Source: Martinezella calliandrae
Lineage (GTDB): Bacteria; Pseudomonadota; Alphaproteobacteria; Rhizobiales; Rhizobiaceae
NCBI RefSeq assembly: GCF_030272695.1
Contig: NZ_JARFYN010000033.1
Coordinates: forward strand, 1 to 64,000
Direction of reading: 5' to 3'
DNA length: 64,000 nucleotides
Every line of letters starts with the position of its first letter. Position 1 is the stretch's first letter. Of the stretch, positions 33,807 through 42,757 are shown piece after piece. The position numbers and the translations under genes are program-made. Under the pieces are notes generated by a model. It saw nothing but the letters and a program-made list of their open reading frames with translations. It was not told the DNA's origin and ran no database searches.

Positions 33807-34208
33807 TCACCAAAGCCGGGCAATCCAATCGGGGCGATCAGAAAGGCTGTCGAAAACCTCGTCGACAGATATCAACGGCATATTGTTTTCCATCGCGGTC
33901 GCCGCAATAAGCCGGTCAAACGGATCACGATGGCCCCACTCTAGCATCGCCGCACGCAAACAAATCTCCGGCGTAAGCGCAGCAATGCGGCCACCTTGTT
34001 CCTCCAGAAGCTTTGCCAGTTTGTTGGCAAACAGCTCCATTTCCGGCCATTTGCCGATACGAACCTTTTGACCGACTTCGAAAAGAGTGATCGGGCTGAC
34101 AAAAACACTTGCCGCCTGCTCAATCAAAGCTGTAGCTTTTGCGGACAAGCGCTCGTCTGCCGTCAAAGACCATACCCAAGCATGAGTGTCGAGCAGAAGA
34201 GATTTCAC
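33807..34208 (-). CDS. PIN-domain toxin, VapC family
   Basis: A 133-residue PIN ribonuclease. The acidic site is intact: Asp in LLLDTHAWVW at the N-terminus, Glu in SPITLFEVGQKV, Asp in GHRDPFDRLIAATA and Asp in LISVDEVFD. I start at GTG 34208, which overlaps the antitoxin stop (GTGA); ATG 34223 would add five residues. VapC toxins cut tRNA or rRNA loops and are held inactive by the upstream-encoded antitoxin. The convergent GntR gene ends 8 bases away. Confidence 0.9.
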   Translation of the reverse strand: MKSLLLDTHAWVWSLTADERLSAKATALIEQAASVFVSPITLFEVGQKVRIGKWPEMELFANKLAKLLEEQGGRIAALTPEICLRAAMLEWGHRDPFDRLIAATAMENNMPLISVDEVFDSLSDRPDWIARLW

Positions 34209-34438
34209 TTGGCGCCTTCCCAAAGCGCCAGATCATCCTCCTGCATTGGTTCGAAGAAATCGGGTCCCTTTCCGGGAACCTTGCCCTTCAGAAGGCCGAT
34301 CGTGTATGTCGTCTGAGCCACAGGAACAAGCTTCACTACCGGCTTCTGCCCCTTTGCAATCACAACCTCTTCGCCCGACAAGGCGGCATCGATAAGCTTC
34401 GAAAGATTGGTCTTGGCACCATGAATCGTAACCTGCAT
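34205..34438 (-). CDS. Antitoxin, Phd/VapB type
   Basis: A 77-residue protein beginning MQVTIHGAKTNLSKLIDAAL followed by SGEEVVIAKGQKPVVKLVP, the Phd/YefM DNA-binding half; the C-terminal DFFEPMQEDDLALWEG would wrap the toxin. GGAG lies 8 bases before ATG 34438, which favours this start over ATG 34450; the latter also falls inside the operator-like repeats. It is coupled to the toxin gene by a GTGA overlap. Confidence 0.88.
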   Translation of the reverse strand: MQVTIHGAKTNLSKLIDAALSGEEVVIAKGQKPVVKLVPVAQTTYTIGLLKGKVPGKGPDFFEPMQEDDLALWEGAK

Positions 34439-34449
34439 CGCATGCTCCA

Positions 34450-34466
34450 TTAGCTAACTTAGCTAA
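34450..34466. promoter_or_regulatory. Tandem TTAGCTAA operator of the toxin-antitoxin pair
   Basis: Two copies of the palindrome TTAGCTAA (34450-34457 and 34459-34466) one base apart, just upstream of the antitoxin ribosome site. This is the arrangement expected for autorepression by a Phd-type antitoxin and its toxin complex. Confidence 0.7.
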
Positions 34467-34516
34467 ATGTAGCATCTCTCAGCGGCATTTTCCACTCCAC
34501 CTTCAAATCATATCCG

Positions 34517-37500
34517 TCATGCCGCGTCATCCACCGCGGCATCTCGCTTTTCCGGCACATAATTGAGCACCGGTCCCAGCCAGCGCTCCACCTCCGCAAC
34601 CGGCATGCCCTTGCGGGCCGCATAGTCGTCCACCTGATCTTTCTCGACTTTGGCGACACCGAAGTAATAGGAGTCGGGATGGCCGATATAAAGACCGGAA
34701 ACGGAAGAGCCCGGCCACATGGCGTAGCTCTCGGTGAGCTTCACGCCGGTTGCCGCTTCCGCCTCGAGCAGACGGAACAAGGTCGCCTTCTCAGTGTGGT
34801 CGGGCTGGGCAGGATAGCCCGGCGCCGGGCGGATACCGGCATAGGCTTCCGCCAGTAGCTCGTCGCCGTTGAGGTCTTCATCCTTTGCGTAGCCCCAGAA
34901 CTCGCGCCGCACCCTCTCATGCATCCGCTCGGCAAAGGCTTCGGCAAAGCGATCGGCGAGCGCCTTGACGAGGATCGAGGAATAATCGTCGTTCGCGCGT
35001 TCAAAACGCTCGGCAATGGCGATTTCCTCGATACCAGCCGTGACGACGAAGCCGCCAACATGATCACTGACACCGCTCGACACCGGCGCCACGAAATCCG
35101 ACAGAGCCACGTTCGGGCGACCATCCCGCTTCGACAGTTGCTGACGCAGGCTATAGAAGGTCGCAAGTTCCTCGATGCGGTCCTCACCGGTGAACAATCT
35201 GATGTCATCGCCGACCGCACCCGCGGGCCAAAAACCGATGACGGCGCGCGGACGGAACCAGTTTTCCGCTATGATCTTTTCCAGCATGGCCTGCGCATCG
35301 GCGTAAAGCTGACGCGCTGCCTCGCCCTGCTTTTCGTCTTCGAGGATCGCAGGGAAGCGGCCCCTCAATTCCCAGGTCTGAAAGAATGGCGTCCAGTCGA
35401 TATATCGGGCCAACTCCGCCAGATCGTAATTCTCAAACACCTTCGTTCCGAAGAACTGCGGCGTCACCGGCTTGTAGCTCGCCCAGTCCACTTTTTCGGC
35501 GTTCTCGCGAGCCCTTGCGATAGGCAAGCGCACTTTCTCCGCCTCGCTGCGGGCATGCGCCGCTGCAACCTTGGCATACTCGGCGCGAACGGTGTCGACA
35601 TAACCCTGCTTGGCCTCCGGCGACAACAGCGCCGAGACGACGCCGACGGCACGGCTTGCGTCGGTAACGTAGACCGTCTGCCCCTTCTCATAGCGTGGAT
35701 GGATCTTCACGGCCGTGTGGACGCGGCTCGTCGTCGCGCCGCCGATCAGCAATGGAATATCAAACCCTTGCCGCTCCATTTCCGAAGCAACATGCGCCAT
35801 TTCGTCCAGAGACGGTGTGATCAGACCGGAGAGGCCGATAATGTCGACCTTCTCGACGATTGCCGTTTCCAGAATCTTCGTCGCCGGCACCATGACGCCA
35901 AGATCGATGATTTCGTAGTTGTTGCAGGCAAGGACGACACCCACGATGTTCTTGCCGATATCGTGCACATCGCCCTTGACGGTCGCCATTAGCACCTTAC
36001 CCGCCGCCTGACGCTCGCCGCCGCCATTGGCAAGCTTGTCCGCCTCCATATAAGGCAGCAGCACTGCAACGGCCTGCTTCATGACGCGAGCAGACTTCAC
36101 CACCTGGGGCAGGAACATCTTGCCTGAGCCGAAGAGATCGCCGACGACATTCATGCCGGCCATCAGCGGCCCTTCGATGACATGCAGCGGGCGCTCCGCC
36201 TTTTGCCGTGCCTCTTCGGTGTCTTCTTCGATATATTCGGTGATACCGTTGACCAGTGCGTGCTCTAGCCGCTTCTCGACAGGCCATTCACGCCAGGCAA
36301 CATCTTGCACCTTGCCTTCGCGGCTGCCGGCGCCGCGAAATCGCTCGGCGATCTCGAGCAGCCGCTCGGTGCCGTCGGGCCTCCGGTTGAGAACGACATC
36401 CTCGCAGGCTTCACGCAGCTCGGGATCGATGTTGTCGTAAACAGCAAGCTGGCCGGCGTTGACGATACCCATGTCCATGCCCGCCTGAATGGCGTGGTAC
36501 AGGAACACGGCATGCATTGCCTCGCGCACCGGCTCGTTGCCGCGAAAGGAGAAGGAGAGGTTCGACACGCCGCCCGAGATATGCACCAACGGCATGGTCT
36601 TTCGAATTGTGCGTGTCGCCTCGATGAAATCGACACCATAGTTGTTATGTTCTTCGATGCCGGTCGCGATCGCGAAGATATTCGGATCGAAGATAATATC
36701 TTCCGGCGACAGCCCGGCCTCTTCCGTCAGAAGCCTGTAGGCGCGCGCGCAGATCTCGACCTTGCGCTGATAACTATCGGCCTGCCCCTTTTCGTCGAAC
36801 GCCATGACGACGACAGCAGCACCGTAATTGCGCAGCAATCGCGCCTGCTTAAGGAAATTTTCCTCGCCTTCTTTCAGTGAGATCGAGTTGACGATCGGCT
36901 TGCCTTGCACGCATTTCAGACCCGCCTCGATGATGGAAAATTTCGAGCTGTCGATCATGACGGGCACGCGGGCAATATCCGGCTCAGCGGCGATCAGGTT
37001 GAGGAACTCGACCATCGCCTTTTCCGAATCGATCAGACCCTCGTCCATGTTGATGTCGATAACCTGCGCACCGTTTTCGACCTGATCACGGGCCACAGCC
37101 AGCGCTGCCGTGTAGTCGGCATTGGTGATCAGTTTGCGGAATCTCGCCGAGCCGGTGACATTGGTGCGTTCGCCGACGTTGACGAAGGGAATGTCCTTCG
37201 TCAGCTCGAAGGGCTCGAGACCGGAGAGCGCCATGAACGGGCGGTGCTCGGAAAGCTGGCGCGGCTGGAATTTTGACACTGCTTGAGCGATCGCGGCGAT
37301 ATGCTCCGGCGTCGAGCCGCAGCAGCCGCCGACAATGTTGACGAGGCCGTCGCGGGCGAAGCCTTCGACCTGCGCCGCCATCATCTCAGGCGTTTCGTCA
37401 TATTGGCCGAACGCGTTCGGCAGGCCGGCATTGGGATAGGCGCAGGTGAAGGTATCGGCAACAGCCGAAAGTTCCTGCAGATGCGGCCGCATGGCATTGG

Positions 37501-38290
37501 CGCCGAGCGCACAGTTGAGACCGATGGTAAAGGGGCTGGCATGACGCACCGAATTCCAGAAGGCCGACGGCGTCTGGCCAGACAGGGTGCGACCGGAGAG
37601 ATCGGTGATCGTACCGGAAATCATCACCGGCAGGCGAACACCCTTGGCTTCGAACCGTTCCTCGCAGGCGAAAATTGCCGCCTTGGCGTTCAGCGTATCG
37701 AAGATGGTCTCGATCAGGATGATATCGGCACCGCCGTCGATCAGGCCGTCGATCTGCTCGCCATAGGCCAGGCGCAAATCGTCGAAGCTGACTGCGCGAT
37801 AGCCGGGATTGTTGACATCGGGAGAAATCGAAGCGGTGCGGTTGGTCGGGCCGATGGCGCCAGCGACGAAACGGCGCTTGCCGTCTTCACGTTCGGCGCG
37901 GATCGCCGCCCGGCGGGCAACTGCCGCGCCCTGCTTGTTCAGATCGTAGACCGCACCTTCCATCTGATAGTCGGCCTGCGCGATACGGGTCGAAGAGAAC
38001 GTATTTGTTTCGAGAATATCCGCGCCGGCCTTGGCGTAGCGATAGTGGATTTCTTCGATGGCATCAGGCTGCGTCAGAATCAGCAGGTCGTTGTTGCCCT
38101 TCTGATGACAGGCGCAGCCGATGAAGCGATCGCCGCGGAAATGATCCTCGTCGAAGCCAAGCCCCTGGATTTGGGTGCCCATGGCGCCATCAAGCACGAG
38201 GATTCGCTCGCTCGCTGCCTGCCTCAGGGCGGCGAACACTTCGCTGCCATCGCGTTTCGCCGTTTCTGAACCAAAAAGATTGTCAAGCAT
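34517..38290 (-). CDS. metH: Cobalamin-dependent methionine synthase
   Basis: A 1257-residue, four-module enzyme that moves a methyl group from methyl-tetrahydrofolate to homocysteine. Order: homocysteine domain about 1-330 with zinc cysteines (IGLNCALGA, GGCCGSTPEHIAAIA), folate domain about 360-620 (FVNVGERTNVTGSARF, MDEGLIDSEKAM), cobalamin cap and binding about 650-900 (DVHDIGKNIVGVVL with the Co-ligating His near 775), and the AdoMet reactivation domain (GFWPAGAVGDD, RPAPGYPAQPDHTEK). The start at 38290 is chosen since the 58 codons before it carry the operator palindrome. No metF lies beside it in the window. Confidence 0.97.
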   Translation of the reverse strand: MLDNLFGSETAKRDGSEVFAALRQAASERILVLDGAMGTQIQGLGFDEDHFRGDRFIGCACHQKGNNDLLILTQPDAIEEIHYRYAKAGADILETNTFSSTRIAQADYQMEGAVYDLNKQGAAVARRAAIRAEREDGKRRFVAGAIGPTNRTASISPDVNNPGYRAVSFDDLRLAYGEQIDGLIDGGADIILIETIFDTLNAKAAIFACEERFEAKGVRLPVMISGTITDLSGRTLSGQTPSAFWNSVRHASPFTIGLNCALGANAMRPHLQELSAVADTFTCAYPNAGLPNAFGQYDETPEMMAAQVEGFARDGLVNIVGGCCGSTPEHIAAIAQAVSKFQPRQLSEHRPFMALSGLEPFELTKDIPFVNVGERTNVTGSARFRKLITNADYTAALAVARDQVENGAQVIDINMDEGLIDSEKAMVEFLNLIAAEPDIARVPVMIDSSKFSIIEAGLKCVQGKPIVNSISLKEGEENFLKQARLLRNYGAAVVVMAFDEKGQADSYQRKVEICARAYRLLTEEAGLSPEDIIFDPNIFAIATGIEEHNNYGVDFIEATRTIRKTMPLVHISGGVSNLSFSFRGNEPVREAMHAVFLYHAIQAGMDMGIVNAGQLAVYDNIDPELREACEDVVLNRRPDGTERLLEIAERFRGAGSREGKVQDVAWREWPVEKRLEHALVNGITEYIEEDTEEARQKAERPLHVIEGPLMAGMNVVGDLFGSGKMFLPQVVKSARVMKQAVAVLLPYMEADKLANGGGERQAAGKVLMATVKGDVHDIGKNIVGVVLACNNYEIIDLGVMVPATKILETAIVEKVDIIGLSGLITPSLDEMAHVASEMERQGFDIPLLIGGATTSRVHTAVKIHPRYEKGQTVYVTDASRAVGVVSALLSPEAKQGYVDTVRAEYAKVAAAHARSEAEKVRLPIARARENAEKVDWASYKPVTPQFFGTKVFENYDLAELARYIDWTPFFQTWELRGRFPAILEDEKQGEAARQLYADAQAMLEKIIAENWFRPRAVIGFWPAGAVGDDIRLFTGEDRIEELATFYSLRQQLSKRDGRPNVALSDFVAPVSSGVSDHVGGFVVTAGIEEIAIAERFERANDDYSSILVKALADRFAEAFAERMHERVRREFWGYAKDEDLNGDELLAEAYAGIRPAPGYPAQPDHTEKATLFRLLEAEAATGVKLTESYAMWPGSSVSGLYIGHPDSYYFGVAKVEKDQVDDYAARKGMPVAEVERWLGPVLNYVPEKRDAAVDDAA

Positions 38291-38332
38291 AAGCGAACTC
38301 CATTGGCCTGATTGCGACCTCGCATCCAGATC

Positions 38333-38352
38333 ACATAAAGATATCTTTATGT
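38333..38352. promoter_or_regulatory. Perfect 20-bp palindrome upstream of metH
   Basis: ACATAAAGAT followed by its exact complement ATCTTTATGT, 43 bases before the metH start. The ATAAAG-ATAT-CTTTAT pattern resembles, from memory, operators of SahR-type ArsR regulators that sense S-adenosylhomocysteine and control metH/metF in proteobacteria. No sahR gene is in the window. Confidence 0.75.
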
Positions 38353-38560
38353 CAACATATCTATGCCCTGAAGACGCACGGCGCAAGGCCAAATGCCTCT
38401 GTCGTTTACCGCATCTCCCAACTTTAACGAGGCGACGCCCGGTGACCGCTACGGGCATGGACAACGCTAAACAGCCGACACAGTTTCATTCCATAAAGTC
38501 ATGACAGGACTTTCAGGCGGCGCTATAGGGCTTATGGCAAAAGAACCTTGGGAGGATGGT

Positions 38561-39817
38561 ATGAGCATACAGCGTGAAACGGCAGAACTCGGAAATTTTA
38601 GCACACGAGCCTACCACCGGCGCTGGCTGTTGGATCAAGCAAACGGGCTTTTCGATTTCTTCCAGTATCGCGGCGTCAATCCCAAGGGCGGATTCTACGA
38701 TATGGACGATGCCGGCAAGCCGCTCGACCCGGTCAATCCCGTGCGTGGAATTCATTCGACCGCACGCATGGTGCATTGCTTCTCGATCGGTTCGCTGCTC
38801 GGCCGTCCCGGCTCCGAGGACATCGTCGATCACGGCATGAATTATCTTTGGAAGCATCACCGTGACACCACTCATGGCGGCTATGTCTGGTCACTCAACA
38901 ATGACGGCCCTGTCGATGCCAGCAAGCAAGGCTATGGCCACGCTTTCGTGTTGCTCGCCGCCTCCTCCGCCAAGACCATCGGTCATCCGCTTGCTGACGG
39001 AATGCTCGCCGATGTCAGCGAAATTCTGAACACGAAATTCTGGGAAGAAAAACACGGCGCGATCGCCGAGGAGTTCAATCAGGATTGGTCGCCGATCGAT
39101 GGCGGCAGTTATCGCGGCCAGAATTCCAATATGCACCTGACGGAGGCGCTTATGGCCGCTTTCGAAGCGACTGGCGACAGAACGTATCTCGACAAGGCCG
39201 AGAGCATCGCCGATCTCGTCATCCGCCGCTCCGCCGGTTCCGTTGGCTGGCGCGTGGCCGAACATTTCAATGCCGACTGGGAGCTCGACAAGGATTATCG
39301 CGGCAACGAAATGTTCCGCCCCTCCGGCACGACACCCGGCCATTGGTTGGAATGGGCGCGTCTCGTCCTTCAGCTTTGGTGTCTCGGCGACAAGCGTCAC
39401 GATTGGATGCCGGACGCCGCCAAGGGCCTGTTCTCCCAGTCGATGTCACTGGGCTGGGACAACGACAAGGGTGGCTTCTTCTATACGCTCGATTGGGCTG
39501 ATGTTCCTGCCAAGCGCAACAAGCTCTGGTGGCCGGCCTGCGAGGGAGCCGGTGCCGCGCACTATCTCAACGAACATATACCGAGCGGTTTCCACGAGGA
39601 GGGCTATCGCAAGATCTGGGGCACTATCGGCCGCGCCTTCATCGACCGCAAAAATGGCGGCTGGCACGAGGAACTGACGGAAGACCTGGTTCCTGCCCAC
39701 ACGCTTTTCCCCGGCAAAGGCGATATTTATCACGCCCTGCAGGCTTGCCTCATCCCGCTCTTCCCGGCTACCGGCAGCCTGACCAAGGTCATCGCCGAGG
39801 CCGGCGGGAAAATCTGA
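38561..39817 (+). CDS. AGE-family sugar epimerase/isomerase
   Basis: A 418-residue (alpha/alpha)6-barrel protein of the N-acylglucosamine 2-epimerase/YihS group. I start at MSIQRETAEL (38561), with GGGAGGAT upstream. Conserved pieces are RGIHSTARMVHCFSIG, YGHAFVLLAASSAKT, GQNSNMHLTEALMAAFEATG, TTPGHWLEWARLVLQL and the C-terminal HTLFPGKGDIYHALQ. The histidines in GHAF, MHLTE, PGHWLEW and the late IYHA correspond to the isomerase-active ones. Members interconvert mannose/fructose, sulfoquinovose/sulfofructose or GlcNAc/ManNAc; which applies here is not clear. It stands alone, divergent from metH. Confidence 0.9.
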   Translation: MSIQRETAELGNFSTRAYHRRWLLDQANGLFDFFQYRGVNPKGGFYDMDDAGKPLDPVNPVRGIHSTARMVHCFSIGSLLGRPGSEDIVDHGMNYLWKHHRDTTHGGYVWSLNNDGPVDASKQGYGHAFVLLAASSAKTIGHPLADGMLADVSEILNTKFWEEKHGAIAEEFNQDWSPIDGGSYRGQNSNMHLTEALMAAFEATGDRTYLDKAESIADLVIRRSAGSVGWRVAEHFNADWELDKDYRGNEMFRPSGTTPGHWLEWARLVLQLWCLGDKRHDWMPDAAKGLFSQSMSLGWDNDKGGFFYTLDWADVPAKRNKLWWPACEGAGAAHYLNEHIPSGFHEEGYRKIWGTIGRAFIDRKNGGWHEELTEDLVPAHTLFPGKGDIYHALQACLIPLFPATGSLTKVIAEAGGKI

Positions 39818-39862
39818 GACCGTGAGCGGCGTCCGCCTCGAGCGTGACGCCGCACTCGTCTT

Positions 39863-40351
39863 TTAAGACAGGCTGAGATTGTGCAGTTCGTGGCCAAGCG
39901 TGAGTGCCAGCGCCTCAACAACGAGATTGTGGTCTTCGCGCTGCGGAAGTCCCGACACGGTAACGGCGCCGATGCAGCCTGTGCCGTTGACGAAGATCGG
40001 AAAACTGCCGCCGGATGCGGCATAGTCGGCGCTTGAAAGCCCGTTGTGCTCGATCGTCTTACCCTGCTGTTCCAGCCGCAGCGTGCTTGCATAACTGCTG
40101 CGGAAATAGCGCAACACCATATTGCGCTTCCGGCGAATCCAGTTGGAATTATCGGGCGTCGAGCGCGGCAGCGCGATGTAGAAGACCGGCATGGAATGCA
40201 GCGTAATGTCAATCGCGACAGGCAAATTGCGCTCGCTGGCAAGGTCGTGCAGCAGCTTGCCGAGCACCCAGGCGGTCGAAAGATCGAAAGCGTCGAAGCG
40301 CAGCGTCTCTTCCTGAAGCGCGATGCGGCTGAGGTCTTGTTCGATCGTCAT
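39863..40351 (-). CDS. UPF0303/heme-degrading-domain (GlcG-like) protein
   Basis: A 162-residue protein of the UPF0303 family (DUF336/GlcG fold). Typical segments are DFDAFD-like FDAFDLSTAWVLGKLLHDLA, VAIDITLHSMPVFYIALP, WIRRKRNMVLRYFRSSY and DYAASGGSFPIFVNGTGCIG followed by AVTVSGLPQREDH. The role of the family is not settled; relatives bind heme or small carboxylates. The ATG at 40351 has GGAGGAAGG upstream. It is convergent with the AGE epimerase gene, 45 bases between stops. Confidence 0.88.
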   Translation of the reverse strand: MTIEQDLSRIALQEETLRFDAFDLSTAWVLGKLLHDLASERNLPVAIDITLHSMPVFYIALPRSTPDNSNWIRRKRNMVLRYFRSSYASTLRLEQQGKTIEHNGLSSADYAASGGSFPIFVNGTGCIGAVTVSGLPQREDHNLVVEALALTLGHELHNLSLS

Positions 40352-40594
40352 GGAAATCCTTCCTCCAAATTGATCGGCTTATCAAACGCGGACGAGGCGA
40401 TTTGTCTACTGCTCTCCTTCGTTACGTCGAAATCGAGCCGCCATTTTCGCTAGAGGATCAGAATTTCCACCAATTTTTCCGGGCATCGGCCGACCTACAC
40501 TAAACCAACGTCGGGTGGCTGATCCCCTTGCCCCTTGAAGACGAACAGGTATTGATATTGTTCCACGATCACCCCGCCGAAGGAGCCTCCCGTC

Positions 40595-41566
40595 ATGAAT
40601 GCAAAATTTGCACTGCCCGCCATCCTGGCCTGCACTTGCACCTGCGTCATGACACCGGCATTGGCCGAGGACCCCGCACAATTGGTTCTGCACGATGGTT
40701 TCGATGGTAGCGACTTCGCCCCCACGGGCCATCTCTATTATCGTGACAATTTTGAACAGGAAGCCGGCAAGGTCGAATTCCAATCGGACGTAAAGCGCAC
40801 CGGCACCGGTGCGCTGAAGCTCAGCGTCAAGCCGCTATGCGCTCCAGGTAAGGAAAACTGCAGCGAGCGCGCGGAAGTCTGGGAACGCACCAAATCTCGT
40901 GTCCCCTATAACCAGGGTGTCTGGTACGGCTTTGCGGTCAAATTCGCCGACCCCATTCCCTCAGGTGATCATCGCTACCTCATTGCGCAGTGGAAACGCG
41001 AGATCGGGCCAAAGGCAAAGGGCGACTTCAGCCCATTCCTCGCGCTGCGGCTGAACAATGGAAAACTTTTCGCCACGGTTGAAACCAACTATATCGCCCC
41101 ACCAAAAACCGATGTTAGCGCCGGGGCAAAGACATGTGACGACAATCAGACGCCGGTCTGGTTCCGTGCCGACACGAACCAGATGCGTGCCCTGGTCGCC
41201 ACTGATAGCAAGTGGAGCAAGGAGGACGGCCAGGAATTTACCGGCTGCACCGCCGCCATCACGGTCACCGATCGCGGCAACAAGCTGCCGACGCCGGATT
41301 CCGGCTGGATCGATTTTGCCATCTACAGCAAGCCAGGCCCTGACGGGACCGGCCATATCGAGCTCTTCGCCAACGACAAATGGATTGTCACCGTTAAGGG
41401 ACATATCGGTCATGCCGACAAGGGCCTGGGCAAAAACCAATATTTCAAGTTTGGCCCCTATCGCGCTGCCGATACGACAGATTGGACACTTTATTATGAC
41501 GATTTTCGTCGCTCACCGCGCTGTGCTGATGTATTGTCTGACGTGAAGCTCTGCCCGTTGAAGTGA
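40595..41566 (+). CDS. Secreted polysaccharide lyase (heparin-lyase-I/glucuronan-lyase-like fold)
   Basis: A 323-residue protein with a signal peptide (FALPAILACTCTCVMTPALA, cleavage near ALAED). The mature part is a beta-jelly-roll of the Polysacc_lyase (PF14099) type: LHDGFDGSDF, RTGTGALKLSVKP, CSERAEVWERT, GVWYGFAVKFADPIPSGDHR, YLIAQWKREIGPKAKGDFSP and a C-terminal YFKFGPYRAADTTDWTLYYD. These enzymes cleave uronate-containing polymers by beta-elimination; in rhizobia they may trim the cell's own or plant polysaccharides. The RWKR-like QWKRE and the Tyr residues are candidate catalytic groups. It is monocistronic. Confidence 0.85.
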   Translation: MNAKFALPAILACTCTCVMTPALAEDPAQLVLHDGFDGSDFAPTGHLYYRDNFEQEAGKVEFQSDVKRTGTGALKLSVKPLCAPGKENCSERAEVWERTKSRVPYNQGVWYGFAVKFADPIPSGDHRYLIAQWKREIGPKAKGDFSPFLALRLNNGKLFATVETNYIAPPKTDVSAGAKTCDDNQTPVWFRADTNQMRALVATDSKWSKEDGQEFTGCTAAITVTDRGNKLPTPDSGWIDFAIYSKPGPDGTGHIELFANDKWIVTVKGHIGHADKGLGKNQYFKFGPYRAADTTDWTLYYDDFRRSPRCADVLSDVKLCPLK

Positions 41567-41701
41567 CCGATTTTCGCGCGTTTCAGCGTCGATGACGTCA
41601 TTCAAAAAAAGCAATCGTTTCGGGACCAGATTTTCATAGAATTTGGCTGAACCTTTTCGCCTCTCATTGGTTATCTGCTTCAGCAGAGGAGGAGCTCTGA
41701 A

Positions 41702-41998
41702 ATGCTTACCACTCATCGTGATTGCAAACATCATGTGGAGAGGAATGCCATTCCTTCACTCGGCGAAATCGAGGGACGTGTCGCAGTCCTCGAGGTCGTC
41801 GCGCAATCCGCGCTGACGCATGTCTTCTGTGAAGGCCATGTCGATATCGACGCGGATTTGCTGTCGGAGATTCGACGGGCCTTGCACCGCAAATGCCGGG
41901 AATTGAAACTTGATGGCGAGGACACGGCCTCCGCCCTCTCCTATGCAGAGGAATTGATCGAAGCGGCAGTCGAGGCGTCTCACCCGGTTCCTCAATGA
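41702..41998 (+). CDS. Small conserved-looking hypothetical protein
   Basis: A 98-residue soluble protein with no family I recognise. It reads IPSLGEIEGRVAVLEVVAQS, then VFCEGHVDIDADLLSEIRRA and an acidic helix ending AEELIEAAVEASHP. It is mostly alpha-helical by pattern. GAGGAGGAG ends 8 bases before ATG 41702, a very strong ribosome site, and the stop overlaps the next small gene by ATGA. Codon use matches its neighbours, so I believe it is real. Confidence 0.7.
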   Translation: MLTTHRDCKHHVERNAIPSLGEIEGRVAVLEVVAQSALTHVFCEGHVDIDADLLSEIRRALHRKCRELKLDGEDTASALSYAEELIEAAVEASHPVPQ

Positions 41999-42141
41999 TG
42001 CCTTCGCGGCCGAGACTTATTCTTCTGATCATGGTGGCGCTGGCGCTTGTCCTGGGCGTTCTCCTGTTCGTGGTACCGCATAACGGCAGGGATCAGACCG
42101 TCAACCCGGCGCCGCACGCGCCCGATCAGACGCCGCAGTAG
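41995..42141 (+). CDS. 48-residue single-pass membrane peptide
   Basis: ATG 41995 overlaps the stop of the preceding 98-residue gene. The peptide has an Arg-containing start (MMPSRPR), one clear TM helix (LILLIMVALALVLGVLLFVV) and a Pro/Asp/Gln-rich tail ending APDQTPQ. It would sit in the inner membrane with the tail outside. The translational coupling and clean hydrophobic segment argue for a real gene despite its length. Function unknown. Confidence 0.6.
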   Translation: MMPSRPRLILLIMVALALVLGVLLFVVPHNGRDQTVNPAPHAPDQTPQ

Positions 42142-42298
42142 CGTCGTCAGACAAGCATCTGTGCCGATACGAGACTGGATCTCGTTCATAACAGGCGGGC
42201 GTTAACGCCGGCGCGAGAAGTCGATTGCAAACTTTTGGAATCAAAGCAGTCTATGCTCCGCCCCGCTCATGTTTGAGCTTCCAACCACGGTGTAGCGA

Positions 42299-42502
42299 AT
42301 GTCTATGATGGTCAACTCGCCCCTTTTCGACGACGTCGATATTCTCGCAGGCGCGCTTTATGCTTGGTGCGCCGAACGCAGCATCAATCTGCATAGCCAG
42401 GAAGGCTTGTCCGCGGCCAATGTCGCGATCAACCTCTATGACGCCGGCTATCAGACGCAGGATCGACTGCTCGGCGCCCTGCACGAATACGAATTTCACT
42501 GA
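42299..42502 (+). CDS. Small hypothetical protein
   Basis: A 67-residue acidic, soluble protein (VNSPLFDDVDILAGALYAWC, SAANVAINLYDAGYQTQDRL). I do not recognise the family; the regular helix pattern and absence of charge runs suggest a folded small protein. ATG 42299 has no strong ribosome site; internal ATGs at codons 3 and 4 are alternatives. It lies between other orphan small genes. Confidence 0.55.
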   Translation: MSMMVNSPLFDDVDILAGALYAWCAERSINLHSQEGLSAANVAINLYDAGYQTQDRLLGALHEYEFH

Positions 42503-42550
42503 AATTCGCAGCACCGTTTCAGGCAAACACTGGCACCTTACCGATGGGGA

Positions 42551-42757
42551 TCAATCTTCGATGGCCGGCTCAGCTATTGGCGTGAGCCCCGCCACGATAG
42601 GTCGATAGGCCACGAACGCGGGAGCCTTTCCCTCGTCGACATCTGCCGGCCGGCGCTGCCATCCCTGTTCCCCGACGGTTGCCTTTTTGACTTTTCTTGC
42701 GAAGGTAAAGCCCGCGTGTCGCGAAGGAGGCCCTCCTCGTCGGTGGCGCCGTACCAT
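42551..42757 (-). CDS. Doubtful small ORF behind the isomerase gene
   Basis: A 68-codon frame whose ATG (42757) overlaps the isomerase stop (TGATG). It is basic at the start (RRHRRGGPPSRH) and ends AYRPIVAGLTPIAEPAIED. No family is recognised. The start-stop overlap favours translation; composition gives little support either way. Confidence 0.3.
   Translation of the reverse strand: MVRRHRRGGPPSRHAGFTFARKVKKATVGEQGWQRRPADVDEGKAPAFVAYRPIVAGLTPIAEPAIED

Noticed and set aside
41648..41672. EcfG-like promoter (tGAAC-N17-GTT) before the small gene at 41702
   Set aside because: Two consensus positions differ, and no other general-stress marker is adjacent.
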